Assembly: GCA_016840465.1 (NCBI GenBank)
Contig: JAEOSH010000002.1
Coordinates: forward strand, 1 to 36,781
Length of the DNA: 36,781 bases
DNA from: Candidatus Baldrarchaeum yapensis
GTDB taxonomy: Archaea > Asgardarchaeota > Baldrarchaeia > Baldrarchaeales > Baldrarchaeaceae
Reading direction: 5' to 3'
The notes under the pieces were generated by a model. That model did no database searches, was not told where the DNA came from, and was given only the letters and a program-made list of their open reading frames with translations. This document shows positions 25,189-34,633 of this stretch, in pieces. The position numbers and the translations under genes are program-made. The stretch's first letter is position 1; each line of letters starts with the position of its first letter.

Positions 25189-26093
25189 GTATTCACCCCG
25201 TTTTCGAAGACACGACCAATGTATGTTCCATCCAATAAGTATATTTCTATCGTATCAAGTCTGAGGAATTTTTTATCAAAAATCGGGCATAGAAGTCTTT
25301 TTGATTCTTTCTCTTCGATAAAAAGCTTATTTACTATAAAACCACCGCACAATCTGTTAAATGCGGGCAGAACTATAAATTGACGTAAATGTATAGTATC
25401 AATTAATAAGTCGGGATCACATATTCCCTCTTTGGTTTTTCTCGCAACGAATCTTCTTCTATACTCGGCCTCCAAGGATGATTTGACAAATTTTCCTCTC
25501 AGCCAGCATCTTTCTACAAATGAGCGTCCTCCACCCGGCGTTAACATATATAGTGGATGTATGTGCGCAAAGATGAGCAAATCACATGACAATAGTGGAA
25601 TATCCGGCCACGTATGTCCATGAAACACCCCTATAGATTTTCCGCCCTCTAATTTCAGGACAAGACTCTTAACAACCTGGATGCCTAACGGCGATAAAAA
25701 CCTCTCTATAACCCCGTCATGGTTCCCCTTTATTACGATTATAGATAACCCCTTTTCCAGTAATCCCCTCATTAGGCTCATCACTTCGTAAAAAGTCCTT
25801 TTTTGAAACCCTATTTCATGTTTCAAATCCCCGACTATAACCAGAATATCCGGATTTAAATCACTTATTAATTTCTTTAAATCAAACATTAGAAGATTTA
25901 CCGCCTTTTGTGGAATATAGATCCCTTTTGCTCGAAAATCTGCCTCTATACCTATATGCAAATCCGCTATAAACACGTATCTGCGACTCTCAAACTCTAA
26001 TATTAGTGCCGGGTATCCGACGGCAAAGTTTAGATGACTTCTCATGAATTTCACCTTTAGGAGCCCTGCTATGTCCTTTAAGATCTCTGTCAT
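25185..26093 (-). CDS. Calcineurin-like metallophosphoesterase, COG1407 type
   Basis: A 302-residue protein with the full metal-binding set of the calcineurin-like fold: ADLHIG, VGDLKHE, KGNHDG, FHGHTWPD and FAHIHP. The long C-terminal extension with RGKFVKSSLEAEYRRRF and LPAFNRLCGG is characteristic of archaeal COG1407 proteins. In several genomes this family is encoded beside Lhr-type helicases; here it is divergent from the Lhr operon, only 22 nt from the 31-aa gene, so a shared DNA or RNA repair role is plausible but inferred. A ribosome-binding site before the first ATG is not obvious; Met17 (MRSHLNFAVGYP) is an alternative start. Confidence 0.88.
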   Translation of the reverse strand: MTEILKDIAGLLKVKFMRSHLNFAVGYPALILEFESRRYVFIADLHIGIEADFRAKGIYIPQKAVNLLMFDLKKLISDLNPDILVIVGDLKHEIGFQKRTFYEVMSLMRGLLEKGLSIIVIKGNHDGVIERFLSPLGIQVVKSLVLKLEGGKSIGVFHGHTWPDIPLLSCDLLIFAHIHPLYMLTPGGGRSFVERCWLRGKFVKSSLEAEYRRRFVARKTKEGICDPDLLIDTIHLRQFIVLPAFNRLCGGFIVNKLFIEEKESKRLLCPIFDKKFLRLDTIEIYLLDGTYIGRVFENGVNT

Positions 26094-26115
26094 TTAACAC
26101 TATGAGGTGTGGCGA

Positions 26116-26211
26116 ATGATCTCAGTGATGGATCTAGCGACTATAATTGCCTTACTCTCGATATTTGCCCTTCTGTTAATAATCCTTTACCAAATATTCG
26201 CTGAGGAATAG
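26116..26211 (+). CDS. 31-residue single-span membrane peptide upstream of Lhr
   Basis: Not in the ORF track. The peptide has a short polar start, a single hydrophobic helix (residues 7-27, LATIIALLSIFALLLIIL) and an acidic end (FAEE). GAGGTG stands 5-6 nt before the ATG, and the next gene begins 2 nt after its stop, so it is likely to be translated as the first cistron of the operon. The function is unknown. Confidence 0.5.
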   Translation: MISVMDLATIIALLSIFALLLIILYQIFAEE

Positions 26212-26213
26212 CC

Positions 26214-26441
26214 ATGCCGTGGAAGGATGTCATTCTTGAAGCGTACACCGAGGCGAGACCTTACATCGTAAATGTCAAATGGTTTAAGGAGTTATTAAAT
26301 AAGATACTTAATGAGGCGAAAAACCTAAATGATGTGATAAAAACCGTGCAAAATTTATTAGAAAGCGAAGATGTCGTAAAACAAACAGACTTGAAGATAT
26401 TCCTGATGTTCCTCGAAAAAGTCATGAAGGGACAGCGTTAA
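26214..26441 (+). CDS. 75-residue helical protein in the Lhr operon, unknown
   Basis: An all-helical, highly charged small protein with no signal or membrane segment. It begins MPWKDVILEAYTEARPYIV and has heptad-like leucines in WFKELLNKILNEAKNLNDVIKTVQNLL. It sits 2 nt after the 31-aa peptide and 1 nt before the Lhr start, so its product is made together with the helicase. No family is recognised. The context suggests an accessory subunit or regulator of Lhr, but nothing in the sequence shows it. Confidence 0.7.
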   Translation: MPWKDVILEAYTEARPYIVNVKWFKELLNKILNEAKNLNDVIKTVQNLLESEDVVKQTDLKIFLMFLEKVMKGQR

Positions 26442-26442
26442 A

Positions 26443-29310
26443 ATGAACTCCTTTGACCTCTTAGATCAGCAGATAAAAAACGTTCTTGAAAAATTGAACT
26501 TCAGAAAACCTACAGAAATACAGCAGATTGCCATTCCACTAATCCTAGAGGGTCATAATGTCATAATAATTTCCCCCACAGGAACGGGAAAGACAGAGGC
26601 TGCTCTACTTCCTGTTCTCTCAATGTTATTGCGCTTAAAGAAATCCTCTCATGTGAACGGCATATTAGTTCTTTATATAACGCCTTTGAGAGCACTGAAT
26701 AGAGATCTTCTTCACAGAATTTCACAACTGTGCGATCCCCTCGGAATAAAAATATATGTTAGACATGGCGACACCAGTAGAAAAGAAAGAACGCAACAAA
26801 TAAGAGATCCGCCGGATATTTTAATAACAACTCCTGAAACGCTCCAGGCAATACTTCCAGGTCTATATTTTAGATATTTCCTGAGAAACGTACGATGGGT
26901 AATTATAGACGAAATACACGAATTGGCCGAGGATAAGCGAGGATCTCAGCTCTCTCTTGCACTTGAAAGATTACAATTACTAACTTCACATGACTTCCAA
27001 AGGATCGGACTCTCGGCAACCATCGGAAACCCTGAGGAAATAGGAAAATTTTTGGTCGGAGTTAGCAGGCCCTTTAAGGTAGCAGTATCGTCGACGGGCA
27101 GACGATACCATATAGTCGTTGATGCTCCGCAACCATCATCAGAAGATTCGGAAATTGCCGAACACTTATATGTTTCGCCTGAAGCCGTTGCAAGAATCAG
27201 GAGAATAATTGAATTGATGCGGTCATCGACCTCCTGTATAACATTTGTAAACACACGTGAAATGGCCGAAATTCTGACATCACGCATAAAGGCCTTAGAA
27301 GGCAAATTTGAAGTGGGAATTCATCATAGTTCTCTGGATAAAGAAGTAAGGGTTGATGCAGAACATCAATTTAAGGATAAAAAAATCAAAATGCTCGTAA
27401 GTACAAGCTCGCTTGAAATGGGAATAGATATCGGGCATGTAGATCTTGTGATACAATATATGTCTCCAAGGCAAGTTACCAGACTTATCCAGCGCGTAGG
27501 CAGAAGTCTGCATAAGGAGGGGATGCCAGCACGAGGAGTAATAATTACTGCCATTGAGAACTTAGATGACATTTTGGAGGCCGCAGTAATAGCAAAGCTT
27601 GCAATAATGGGGAAAATAGAGCCTATAAAAATACCCGAGAAACCCTTAGATGTTCTCGCCCATCAGATAGTCGGCTTTCTATTGGACTTTAAGTCCATGG
27701 ACCTGCAGAATCTGTATAATGCCATAATTAAGGCGTATCCCTATAGAAACTTGTCAAAGGAGGAATTTCTATCGGTAATGAGGTTCTTAGAAGGCTTAGG
27801 ACTTGTAAAGATAAGAGGTTCACAAGTGCAAAGAACAAGAAGAACGTGGCAATATTATTACGAAAATTTATCAATGATTCCAGATACTCGAAAGTATGAT
27901 GTCATAGATACGACTTCAGGGAGAAAAATCGGCACACTTGATGAAGAATTTGTAGCTGAATACGGAATACCTGGAAGATCAATAATAATGAGGGGATCTT
28001 CCTGGAAAATAGAGGATATTTCCGAGAATTGCGTTTATGTATGCCCAATTAAAGATATTTCCGCAGCCGTACCCTCATGGATAGGTGAAGAAATACCAGT
28101 GCCATTTGATGTTGCTGTGCGAGTTGGCGCGCTTAGAAGACTTCTCGCGGACGCGAAGAACCCTATGGACGCAAAAAAGTTATTAAGGTCACTGATGCTA
28201 TCGGAGAAAACTGCTGACCTTGTTATTGAAAAAATTAATAATATTCGTAAAGCAGAACTGCCGATACCATCGGAGAAGCTAATAGTCATAGAATGTCCCA
28301 CCAATTACGGGGATGAGAATGCTTATGTAATAGTAATTCATTCGTGCTTTGGCTCACTCGTAAATGAAGCCCTAGGAAGAATTTTAGCGGCACTTCTAAG
28401 CGTGCGTTATAACACTTCCATAATGCTGAGCACAGACCCCTACAGAGTAGTTTTGAAAAGTACGAGAAAAATAAATCCTCATCACGTTGCCGAGATGTTG
28501 CAAGAATTAAAGCCCGATCACGTACCTCATCTTATAAAAATCTCAGTTAAAAACTCAGGTATGCTTATTTGGAGGTTATTGCACGTAGCTAGAAGGTTCG
28601 GCGCGATTTCGCGTAATGCTGAAATAACTCCAGGAGTTTACGAAAAATTGCCTGAAATTTATAGCGGCACTCCCGTATATGAAGAGGCCCTCCGAGAAGT
28701 AACTTCCCAAAAACTTGATGTTACCAATTTATGCAAAATATTACATTTTCTTCGTGACGGAAAGATTGGGATTGAAGTTATTACGCCTCAAGAGCCTTCT
28801 TTCTTCGCAAAACTCGCACTAGAACCCTTATTTCTCCGTGATTACGTAAGTACAGGTAAGCCTATCGCTGAAATTATAGAGTACGTCAAAAAACGTCTTT
28901 TGAATGAACGATTAAAAGTTTTATGTATAAATTGCCTAAAATGGGAAATAGAGACTTCGGTCTCTGCAATTCCGGAGAATATGAAATGCCCGGTGTGTGG
29001 CTCAGTACTATTAGCGATGACTTCTGTCTACGATGACGAGACGAGAAGAGTATTGATGAAGGTAAAAAGAGGAGAAGAGCTTAGCGATAAGGAATTAAAG
29101 ACTTTTAGGAGTGCCCAGTTGTCAGCAAGTTTATTCGCAGAGTATGGAAAACGCGCAGCAATTGTCATGGCAGGACGTGGAATAGGTCCAAAAACCGCGG
29201 CCCATATCCTAAGTATGTGCCACAATTGCGATATAGACGAACTTATTAAAGAAGTAATTAATGCTGAACGCACATTTTTAAGAACTCGAAGATTTTGGAG
29301 CAACGATTAA
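26443..29310 (+). CDS. lhr: Lhr-type superfamily 2 helicase
   Basis: A 955-residue helicase of the Lhr (large helicase-related) family, implicated in DNA repair and in RNA processing in archaea. Motifs run in order: Q-like FRKPTEIQQIAIP, Walker A SPTGTGKT (44-51), TPLRALNRDL, TTPETLQ, DEIHEL (about 156), SAT in GLSATIGNP, STSSLEMGIDIG, and motif VI QRVGRSLH. The winged helix and Lhr-specific C-terminal region follow, with a late zinc-binding pair CINC and CPVCGS around 825-848 and an acidic-basic tail. It is the third gene of a tight operon. Its last 33 nt overlap the 3' end of the DNA polymerase gene on the other strand. Confidence 0.95.
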   Translation: MNSFDLLDQQIKNVLEKLNFRKPTEIQQIAIPLILEGHNVIIISPTGTGKTEAALLPVLSMLLRLKKSSHVNGILVLYITPLRALNRDLLHRISQLCDPLGIKIYVRHGDTSRKERTQQIRDPPDILITTPETLQAILPGLYFRYFLRNVRWVIIDEIHELAEDKRGSQLSLALERLQLLTSHDFQRIGLSATIGNPEEIGKFLVGVSRPFKVAVSSTGRRYHIVVDAPQPSSEDSEIAEHLYVSPEAVARIRRIIELMRSSTSCITFVNTREMAEILTSRIKALEGKFEVGIHHSSLDKEVRVDAEHQFKDKKIKMLVSTSSLEMGIDIGHVDLVIQYMSPRQVTRLIQRVGRSLHKEGMPARGVIITAIENLDDILEAAVIAKLAIMGKIEPIKIPEKPLDVLAHQIVGFLLDFKSMDLQNLYNAIIKAYPYRNLSKEEFLSVMRFLEGLGLVKIRGSQVQRTRRTWQYYYENLSMIPDTRKYDVIDTTSGRKIGTLDEEFVAEYGIPGRSIIMRGSSWKIEDISENCVYVCPIKDISAAVPSWIGEEIPVPFDVAVRVGALRRLLADAKNPMDAKKLLRSLMLSEKTADLVIEKINNIRKAELPIPSEKLIVIECPTNYGDENAYVIVIHSCFGSLVNEALGRILAALLSVRYNTSIMLSTDPYRVVLKSTRKINPHHVAEMLQELKPDHVPHLIKISVKNSGMLIWRLLHVARRFGAISRNAEITPGVYEKLPEIYSGTPVYEEALREVTSQKLDVTNLCKILHFLRDGKIGIEVITPQEPSFFAKLALEPLFLRDYVSTGKPIAEIIEYVKKRLLNERLKVLCINCLKWEIETSVSAIPENMKCPVCGSVLLAMTSVYDDETRRVLMKVKRGEELSDKELKTFRSAQLSASLFAEYGKRAAIVMAGRGIGPKTAAHILSMCHNCDIDELIKEVINAERTFLRTRRFWSND

Positions 29311-32271
29311 ATCTGCAAGTTTAAGGACCTCATCTATGGCCTCTCTATGCTCAGGTGTGAGCATCGATGAAACTGCGGGTTTAACTTTGCGAATTTTTTC
29401 ATACGATTCTTTTATCGATATTTCACTCACAAGCCGGCCACCGCACATGCATCTCTGTGTTAAAGTTGGGCGAGAGTAGCTTCGGCCGCATTTTTCACAA
29501 GAATATTTTACTGAAATGAGTTCCCTCATACCGCTCAAAATTGCCCTTAAAATTGCGTTATAAATGGCCTCCTCACTTATTTGGCTGAAGCACTTTGGAC
29601 AGAAGCGACCTTTAAGCTTCAAGATATCCAACGTTGTATTGCACCTCTCACATACGACTTGAATATTGTCATCAAATATCATTTCCATCGAAGATCTTAC
29701 TGACATAACACCACTATTACCATTAGTCTCGAGGAAACTCTGCAGTGTGACACCTACATTAACATTGAGCAGTTCCTTCTTGGAAATTCCTAACGGTTTA
29801 AAGAGCCGTTCAGCAGGTTGAAGCAATTGCTTTTCCAAATAATATTCATCATCAATTTCCAAGCCATTTTCCATGACATATTCTGGATCTTCTGCCCGCT
29901 CAGCTATCGACCCTTTACCTTTTACTATTACAAATGCTATGCGTTCACCGACGCTAGGCGCCATCTTACCCTGTCTCTTACGCAGTTTTTCCGCTAAAAC
30001 GACATGTGGTTGTTTTGCCTTATATTCTTTAGGCAGCTTCGAAAGAGATCTTGTTAATATAAGTTTTTCCAGCGGTATCTTGCCCTCCTTTAAGTCTTTA
30101 ACTACTGTTCTGAAATAGTTAACAGCCTTTTCGACGTTATTCTCTCTGAGAAGAATGTCAAGTATCGTTTCCATAACTTCACTAACAAGATCACACCATT
30201 CTCTCCTTACAGTCTCTATACCCTTCATGTCAATTACGTCCTCATGCCACTTACCATCATCTCCTCTTGTAACCCTTAAGCCGGCATACCGCTTCTTACT
30301 CAATATTAGGAACGATTTGTAGATTTTTTCGAACTCTAACAGAAGCGGCTCAGGCAACAATCTGGATATTTCGATCGATATTTTTCTTCCTATTTCCTCA
30401 GCTTCGTCGAAATTCCTCGTCTTGATCCTCACCATAATGCTATCAGTATCTCCATATATCACCTCATATCCATAGGTCTCTTCGACTTTCTGCTTCGTAA
30501 ACTCAATGGTTTGTCTGCCAAAACCAGTAATCGCATTTGCAACATCCAAGGAATATATACGGGCCTTTAAATACCCCGTATAACCGTAAAAGCTGTTCAT
30601 CATTATTTTTATCGCAAGTTGCCGAGCATCGAGTTGCCGATATCTTTCAGGATCCTTCTCCTCCTTCATCATTTTCTTAACCTTAACACGAAACTCCATC
30701 AACTCCCTAAGTATTTCGGGCATTAAACCTTCTCTTACCTCCTTAGATACAAACTTTGCCCCTGTTGGTGCAGTTATATGCGATACTTCACTATCTCCAT
30801 CTTCTAGTAGCAACGTGGTAAAACAAATATTGTAAGCGATAATTATCGACGGATACAGACTTCTGAAGTCTAAAACAAGAATTTTATCATCGCCAGAATA
30901 TATTCCAACCTTTGGTTCAAGTACTGTTGCACCCTTTAGTTCCTTTTTCTCTCGCTCTTTCCTCCGTCTCTCGATCTCCTGATCATCGGGTTTGCACGGA
31001 AGTATTATATCTCTTTTCTTTCCGTAACGAAGAAGTAAACTTTCCACCTTTGCTGATTGCCCGCCATAAATGACATCTTGAGGTAATAATCCGCACACGC
31101 GCGACAATTCCAAATATTTATCAAGTAATCGCTTCTCTAAGAGTATCTTCAGGGGAAGTATAGCATCCTTCCGTGCGTATTCTATTAACTTCTTTATCTC
31201 GTTTGAGTTCCCGTTCCAAAGCTTGGGAATATCCTTATAATCCAACTCGACCTTCTTCTCATTAATTAGCTTCTCGGCAACGTGATCAAGCGTATAGCGC
31301 TTCAAATGGAACTCCGATTTTACAAGTTCCTGAACATCCGCAACTATCCTTCCAGGAATTAAAATTCTCGTTTCCCTTTCACCTTTCTTCAACTGAACTC
31401 CTTTATCCAAAACTCGACCCATCTTTGATGGTATATTATACTCTTTTAACCTCCTCAGCAAATACGGTAGGTCAAAATTCAAAATGTTATACCCTGTTAT
31501 GAGATCCGGATCGTATGCATCAATGATTTCAAGAAACCTCCTTAACATCTCCTCCTCTCCATTAAAACACTCTATGTTGTCTATCTTCGCATTCACTGGC
31601 CTTGATACCAGTACTAGTGTATCCTTCCCATCAAATGAGGGGTAGAAGGCTATGCTTATGATTATTATCGGGTCTTTTGACGGATCCGGTAATAACTTAT
31701 CGTTCGACGGTAAACACTCTATGTCGAAGCTCATCATCTTGAGTTCAACCTTTGGCGCTACCTCATCCTCGACAACACGAACTTCATGTGCTTTCATCTC
31801 CATACTTGTCTTTCCTAGTGAAGTTTTTATGACCTCACCTTTCACTCTGAGCAAAGAATACCCGTAAATTCCATTATCTATCATATACCTGTATCTAAAC
31901 GGTATATCCGCCTCAAAAACCTCAATAACTCCTTCCATTTTCCTAACTTTATCCCTAATCTCCTTAACTTGAGTCGGAACCCTAACCTCGACCCTTAAAA
32001 CTTCTCTCTTTGACCTCTGATACCCCAACGGCAGGAATTTTCTCTCAAACGATACCCCCGTGACTATACCTTGAAACCTCTCAGCTATCCTCTCCGCAAC
32101 CCTCCTCTCATCCCCCTCTCTAGCTAAAACATAAAAGTAAGGCTTAAATCCCTCAACATAAACAGTACACGTCCGTCCGTCAGTCCCCTTCCCTATTAAC
32201 CTGATAACCGGCCTGTTGCTCGAATCCACAATGTAATCGCAGTCCAGTAATATCATTTCCCTCGTTATCAC
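29278..32271 (-). CDS. polB: Family B DNA polymerase with two C-terminal zinc motifs
   Basis: Replicative-type polymerase with proofreading. Numbered from the track start, the exonuclease has FDIE (192-195), NILNFDLPYL (272-281) and YARKDA (375-380). The polymerase has DFRSLYPSI (478-486), KIMMNSFYGYTG (565-576) and YGDTDS (616-621), all intact. The C-terminus adds two cysteine clusters, C884/C887/C901/C904 and C935/C938/C951/C953, resembling the CysA and CysB modules of eukaryotic B-family polymerases. The track starts at GTG 32301. GTG 32271 (GGGGGAA upstream) or ATG 32256 (MILLDCDY) fits the family N-terminus better. tRNA-Gln lies about 170 nt upstream. Confidence 0.95.
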   Translation of the reverse strand: MITREMILLDCDYIVDSSNRPVIRLIGKGTDGRTCTVYVEGFKPYFYVLAREGDERRVAERIAERFQGIVTGVSFERKFLPLGYQRSKREVLRVEVRVPTQVKEIRDKVRKMEGVIEVFEADIPFRYRYMIDNGIYGYSLLRVKGEVIKTSLGKTSMEMKAHEVRVVEDEVAPKVELKMMSFDIECLPSNDKLLPDPSKDPIIIISIAFYPSFDGKDTLVLVSRPVNAKIDNIECFNGEEEMLRRFLEIIDAYDPDLITGYNILNFDLPYLLRRLKEYNIPSKMGRVLDKGVQLKKGERETRILIPGRIVADVQELVKSEFHLKRYTLDHVAEKLINEKKVELDYKDIPKLWNGNSNEIKKLIEYARKDAILPLKILLEKRLLDKYLELSRVCGLLPQDVIYGGQSAKVESLLLRYGKKRDIILPCKPDDQEIERRRKEREKKELKGATVLEPKVGIYSGDDKILVLDFRSLYPSIIIAYNICFTTLLLEDGDSEVSHITAPTGAKFVSKEVREGLMPEILRELMEFRVKVKKMMKEEKDPERYRQLDARQLAIKIMMNSFYGYTGYLKARIYSLDVANAITGFGRQTIEFTKQKVEETYGYEVIYGDTDSIMVRIKTRNFDEAEEIGRKISIEISRLLPEPLLLEFEKIYKSFLILSKKRYAGLRVTRGDDGKWHEDVIDMKGIETVRREWCDLVSEVMETILDILLRENNVEKAVNYFRTVVKDLKEGKIPLEKLILTRSLSKLPKEYKAKQPHVVLAEKLRKRQGKMAPSVGERIAFVIVKGKGSIAERAEDPEYVMENGLEIDDEYYLEKQLLQPAERLFKPLGISKKELLNVNVGVTLQSFLETNGNSGVMSVRSSMEMIFDDNIQVVCERCNTTLDILKLKGRFCPKCFSQISEEAIYNAILRAILSGMRELISVKYSCEKCGRSYSRPTLTQRCMCGGRLVSEISIKESYEKIRKVKPAVSSMLTPEHREAIDEVLKLADLIVAPKSSSS

Positions 32272-32443
32272 GCAAGTTCCCCCTTTATACTCACTACCCA
32301 CTCCATCCTTATAAAGATAGACCCACCACAGAAAAAATCAGACATATAACACGCCCTTGCGTCCCTATCAACAAAAAACATCGATGACAGTACCGTACCT
32401 GGTCATCTAGTGACTGATACCTTGGAAAGACAAAAGAAGAAGA

Positions 32444-32531
32444 TGGTAGCCCGGCCGGGATTCGAACCCGGGTCCCCAGCTTTCTTCGGGGCTCCAAAGG
32501 CTGGGAGGCTTGGCCGCTACCCCACCGGGCT
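32444..32531 (-). tRNA. tRNA-Gln (anticodon TTG) with a 12-nt intron, CCA encoded
   Basis: The acceptor stem AGCCCGG/CCGGGCT and T-arm CCGGG-TTCGAAT-CCCGG are complete on the minus strand. The anticodon stem CCAGC/GCTGG encloses CTTTGG, an extra 12 nt, then A. Removing the extra bases after position 37 leaves loop CTTTGGA, with anticodon TTG for CAA codons. Encoded CCA lies at 32444-32446. A TATA-like GGTTTATTTAG lies about 50 nt upstream. The rest of 32532-32711 shows no gene. Confidence 0.93.
32482..32493 (-). other. tRNA-Gln intron with canonical bulge-helix-bulge site
   Basis: In the precursor, helix CCAGC/GCUGG is followed by the central 4-bp helix CUUU/GAAG (one U-G pair). This has 3-nt bulges GGA on the 5' side and AAA on the 3' side and a 5-nt loop GCCCC. 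Cutting each bulge after its second base removes AGCCCCGAAGAA and restores a normal anticodon loop. This shows that the organism must have a BHB-cleaving tRNA splicing endonuclease. Confidence 0.85.
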
Positions 32532-32711
32532 TTGACAATGTCCGTATTTGGTTACCTAATGACTGCTAGACTCGAGTTGCTAAATAAACCTTTCTCTCTG
32601 ATGCAGTATTTTTGGATCTATTAATATGTTATTTCTCACCAATACGGACCCTTTAGGAGAACATTTACTATTTTGTCGGCGTACCTTTCTAGAGATAGAA
32701 TTGAATTTGTG

Positions 32712-34445
32712 TCACTTTGATTCTGCGGGTGCACCTTTCATCATATCACGGAGTTCTTTGAGTATTTGGTCCATGCGAGCATATATTCTTCTCAATCTCT
32801 TTTCATTTTCGCTTTGAAGTTTAAAGAATATGTCACGTGTTACCTTACCTTCTAAGAAGTGCCTTTGGAGCCTGTGAAGACTTGCCTTCAACGTTTCCCT
32901 TTCAGTTTCAAGGATCTCCATTTCAGTGATGAGATCTCTTACTCTCTTAGGTGCCGCCTTAAGACGTGTTTCCAACTTTTTCAGCTTATCATTAATGGAG
33001 GATATCCTGTTTTCTAGAGTTGCCCTTCGTTCTCGGTATCTTTTTCTCTTAATTCTTCGCTCAACAAACGATTTATCCAGATTATCTATCTCCATGTGAG
33101 TTGCGAGGCGTTCTTCAACGAGGTCGCAGTATTTATTGAGGTCATCTATCATTTCGATGGGTATGAGCGCAGGTGGTACCACCTTTACCGCGTAACGTCT
33201 AGAGATTACGTAAATCGCGAGGAGTGATGCGATTACTATCGAAAAGATGTAAGGTCGAAATGGTATTAGAAGATACATGTAAAAGTTTATGTCGGCATAA
33301 ATCGGATCATGTATGCAAGTAAAGTTCGTGAGGGTAATTTTCACCTCAGATCCGCCACTTTTTTCAATAGTTAATGCACGATTATGGAGGCGCACTATGG
33401 AGTGAGCAGTTCCATCGGGGAATTTGAATTTGAGGTCTAGTGCTACGATCGCCATAGAGGTGTTTACGATTAAAGGCATGGAAAGCCTGTAGAGATTATT
33501 TATGCTCCTGAGGTACTCATCGACGGGTATCGTGTAACTAATTATAAACTCATAGCTGGAGTTTTCAGGAATCGCGTACCTTGATTCTTCAATTTTTACA
33601 GTAACTTTAATTCCGCTACTCGTCTCCTCTTTGTCTATTTTGAGTTTACCAACTATGTCTCTAACCTCAACATCCCTGCTGTTCCGATCGATGTATACAT
33701 ATAACTCGCTCACATCTGCTGGACCGTAATTCTCCACTTTAATGGTACTTTTTACCGTAATGAGGCCAATTTCCCGAATTATGATTTCCGAAGATACATT
33801 TGCCTCACAAAGGCGAACCGTGTGAGCGGGGAGAGAAACCTCACGATATGTAATGTTGAAAGGAGAAACGTCGTTGTACGTTTCTTCCACATCATGGAAC
33901 TTGAATGTTGCTCTTTTAATTAGGTAGGGGAGCATAGGATAGGTTGATATGTTGAATGTTATGGATCCGAGGGTCATATTCCCGTAGATGACAATGTATT
34001 TCGGTCTGTATACCGTTTTTATCCGAATTGTGCAATCATCTCCGGGCTTCAAATATTTGTTCAGATAAATTTCGTACATGGTGTAATTTTGATACTCCTC
34101 AAAGTCGTAAGAGAGAGGACCAATATCATCGAAGGCGTAGAATTCTGTGCAGTAATCAGCAAGAGGTTTAGGAATGTAGTATTTAAAAGATGTGACCATG
34201 TGAGTGTCATTGTTCAGTATTGTTAATTCGTCGGTTATTACCATGAGGCCAAAATTATCAAGATCGACTTCTCTGCTGGAAGTTACCAATAGGGAGTAAC
34301 CTCCTCCGTTATCGTTGCTCGTTAAGCATACCGCTGAGTGTATATGAAGAAAGGCAAGTATTACGATTGCGAGGAGTAACAGCGAAGTCAGCATTTGGAT
34401 AAGAGAAGAGTGAGTTGGGGCATTTTCTCGATATGATTTTTTCAT
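32712..34445 (-). CDS. Ribophorin I (Ost1)-like type I membrane protein
   Basis: A protein of about 577 residues with an N-terminal signal/anchor (MLTSLLLLAIVILAFLHIHS), an outer beta-rich part of about 350 residues with many N-x-S/T sites, one membrane span (about 393-415, FSIVIASLLAIYVISRRY) and about 160 residues of charged coiled coil. This matches the topology and lengths of ribophorin I, the Ost1 subunit of oligosaccharyltransferase. Local resemblance is visible in IREIGLITVKSTIKVENYG, IISYTIPVDEYL, LKFKFPDGTA and the end VTRDIFFKLQSENEKRL. If correct, it would assist N-glycosylation at the cell surface. The track starts at GTG 34478; ATG 34445 is preferred, with GGAGGCG upstream. Confidence 0.7.
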   Translation of the reverse strand: MKKSYRENAPTHSSLIQMLTSLLLLAIVILAFLHIHSAVCLTSNDNGGGYSLLVTSSREVDLDNFGLMVITDELTILNNDTHMVTSFKYYIPKPLADYCTEFYAFDDIGPLSYDFEEYQNYTMYEIYLNKYLKPGDDCTIRIKTVYRPKYIVIYGNMTLGSITFNISTYPMLPYLIKRATFKFHDVEETYNDVSPFNITYREVSLPAHTVRLCEANVSSEIIIREIGLITVKSTIKVENYGPADVSELYVYIDRNSRDVEVRDIVGKLKIDKEETSSGIKVTVKIEESRYAIPENSSYEFIISYTIPVDEYLRSINNLYRLSMPLIVNTSMAIVALDLKFKFPDGTAHSIVRLHNRALTIEKSGGSEVKITLTNFTCIHDPIYADINFYMYLLIPFRPYIFSIVIASLLAIYVISRRYAVKVVPPALIPIEMIDDLNKYCDLVEERLATHMEIDNLDKSFVERRIKRKRYRERRATLENRISSINDKLKKLETRLKAAPKRVRDLITEMEILETERETLKASLHRLQRHFLEGKVTRDIFFKLQSENEKRLRRIYARMDQILKELRDMMKGAPAESK

Positions 34446-34633
34446 ATGTCGGACGCCTCCATGAGGATAACTTTGCACCTCAAGAAAATTTTGAATACCT
34501 TAATGATCGAACCATTAATAAAAGTACTCCGAGCCCTTAACTTTCAACTTAAAAAGAAGTAGGGTCTCTGGTTCGAAGCACCTAATCGAGATCTTGTTAT
34601 GGTCGATCTGAATACAACATAAGATTGGGGTTG

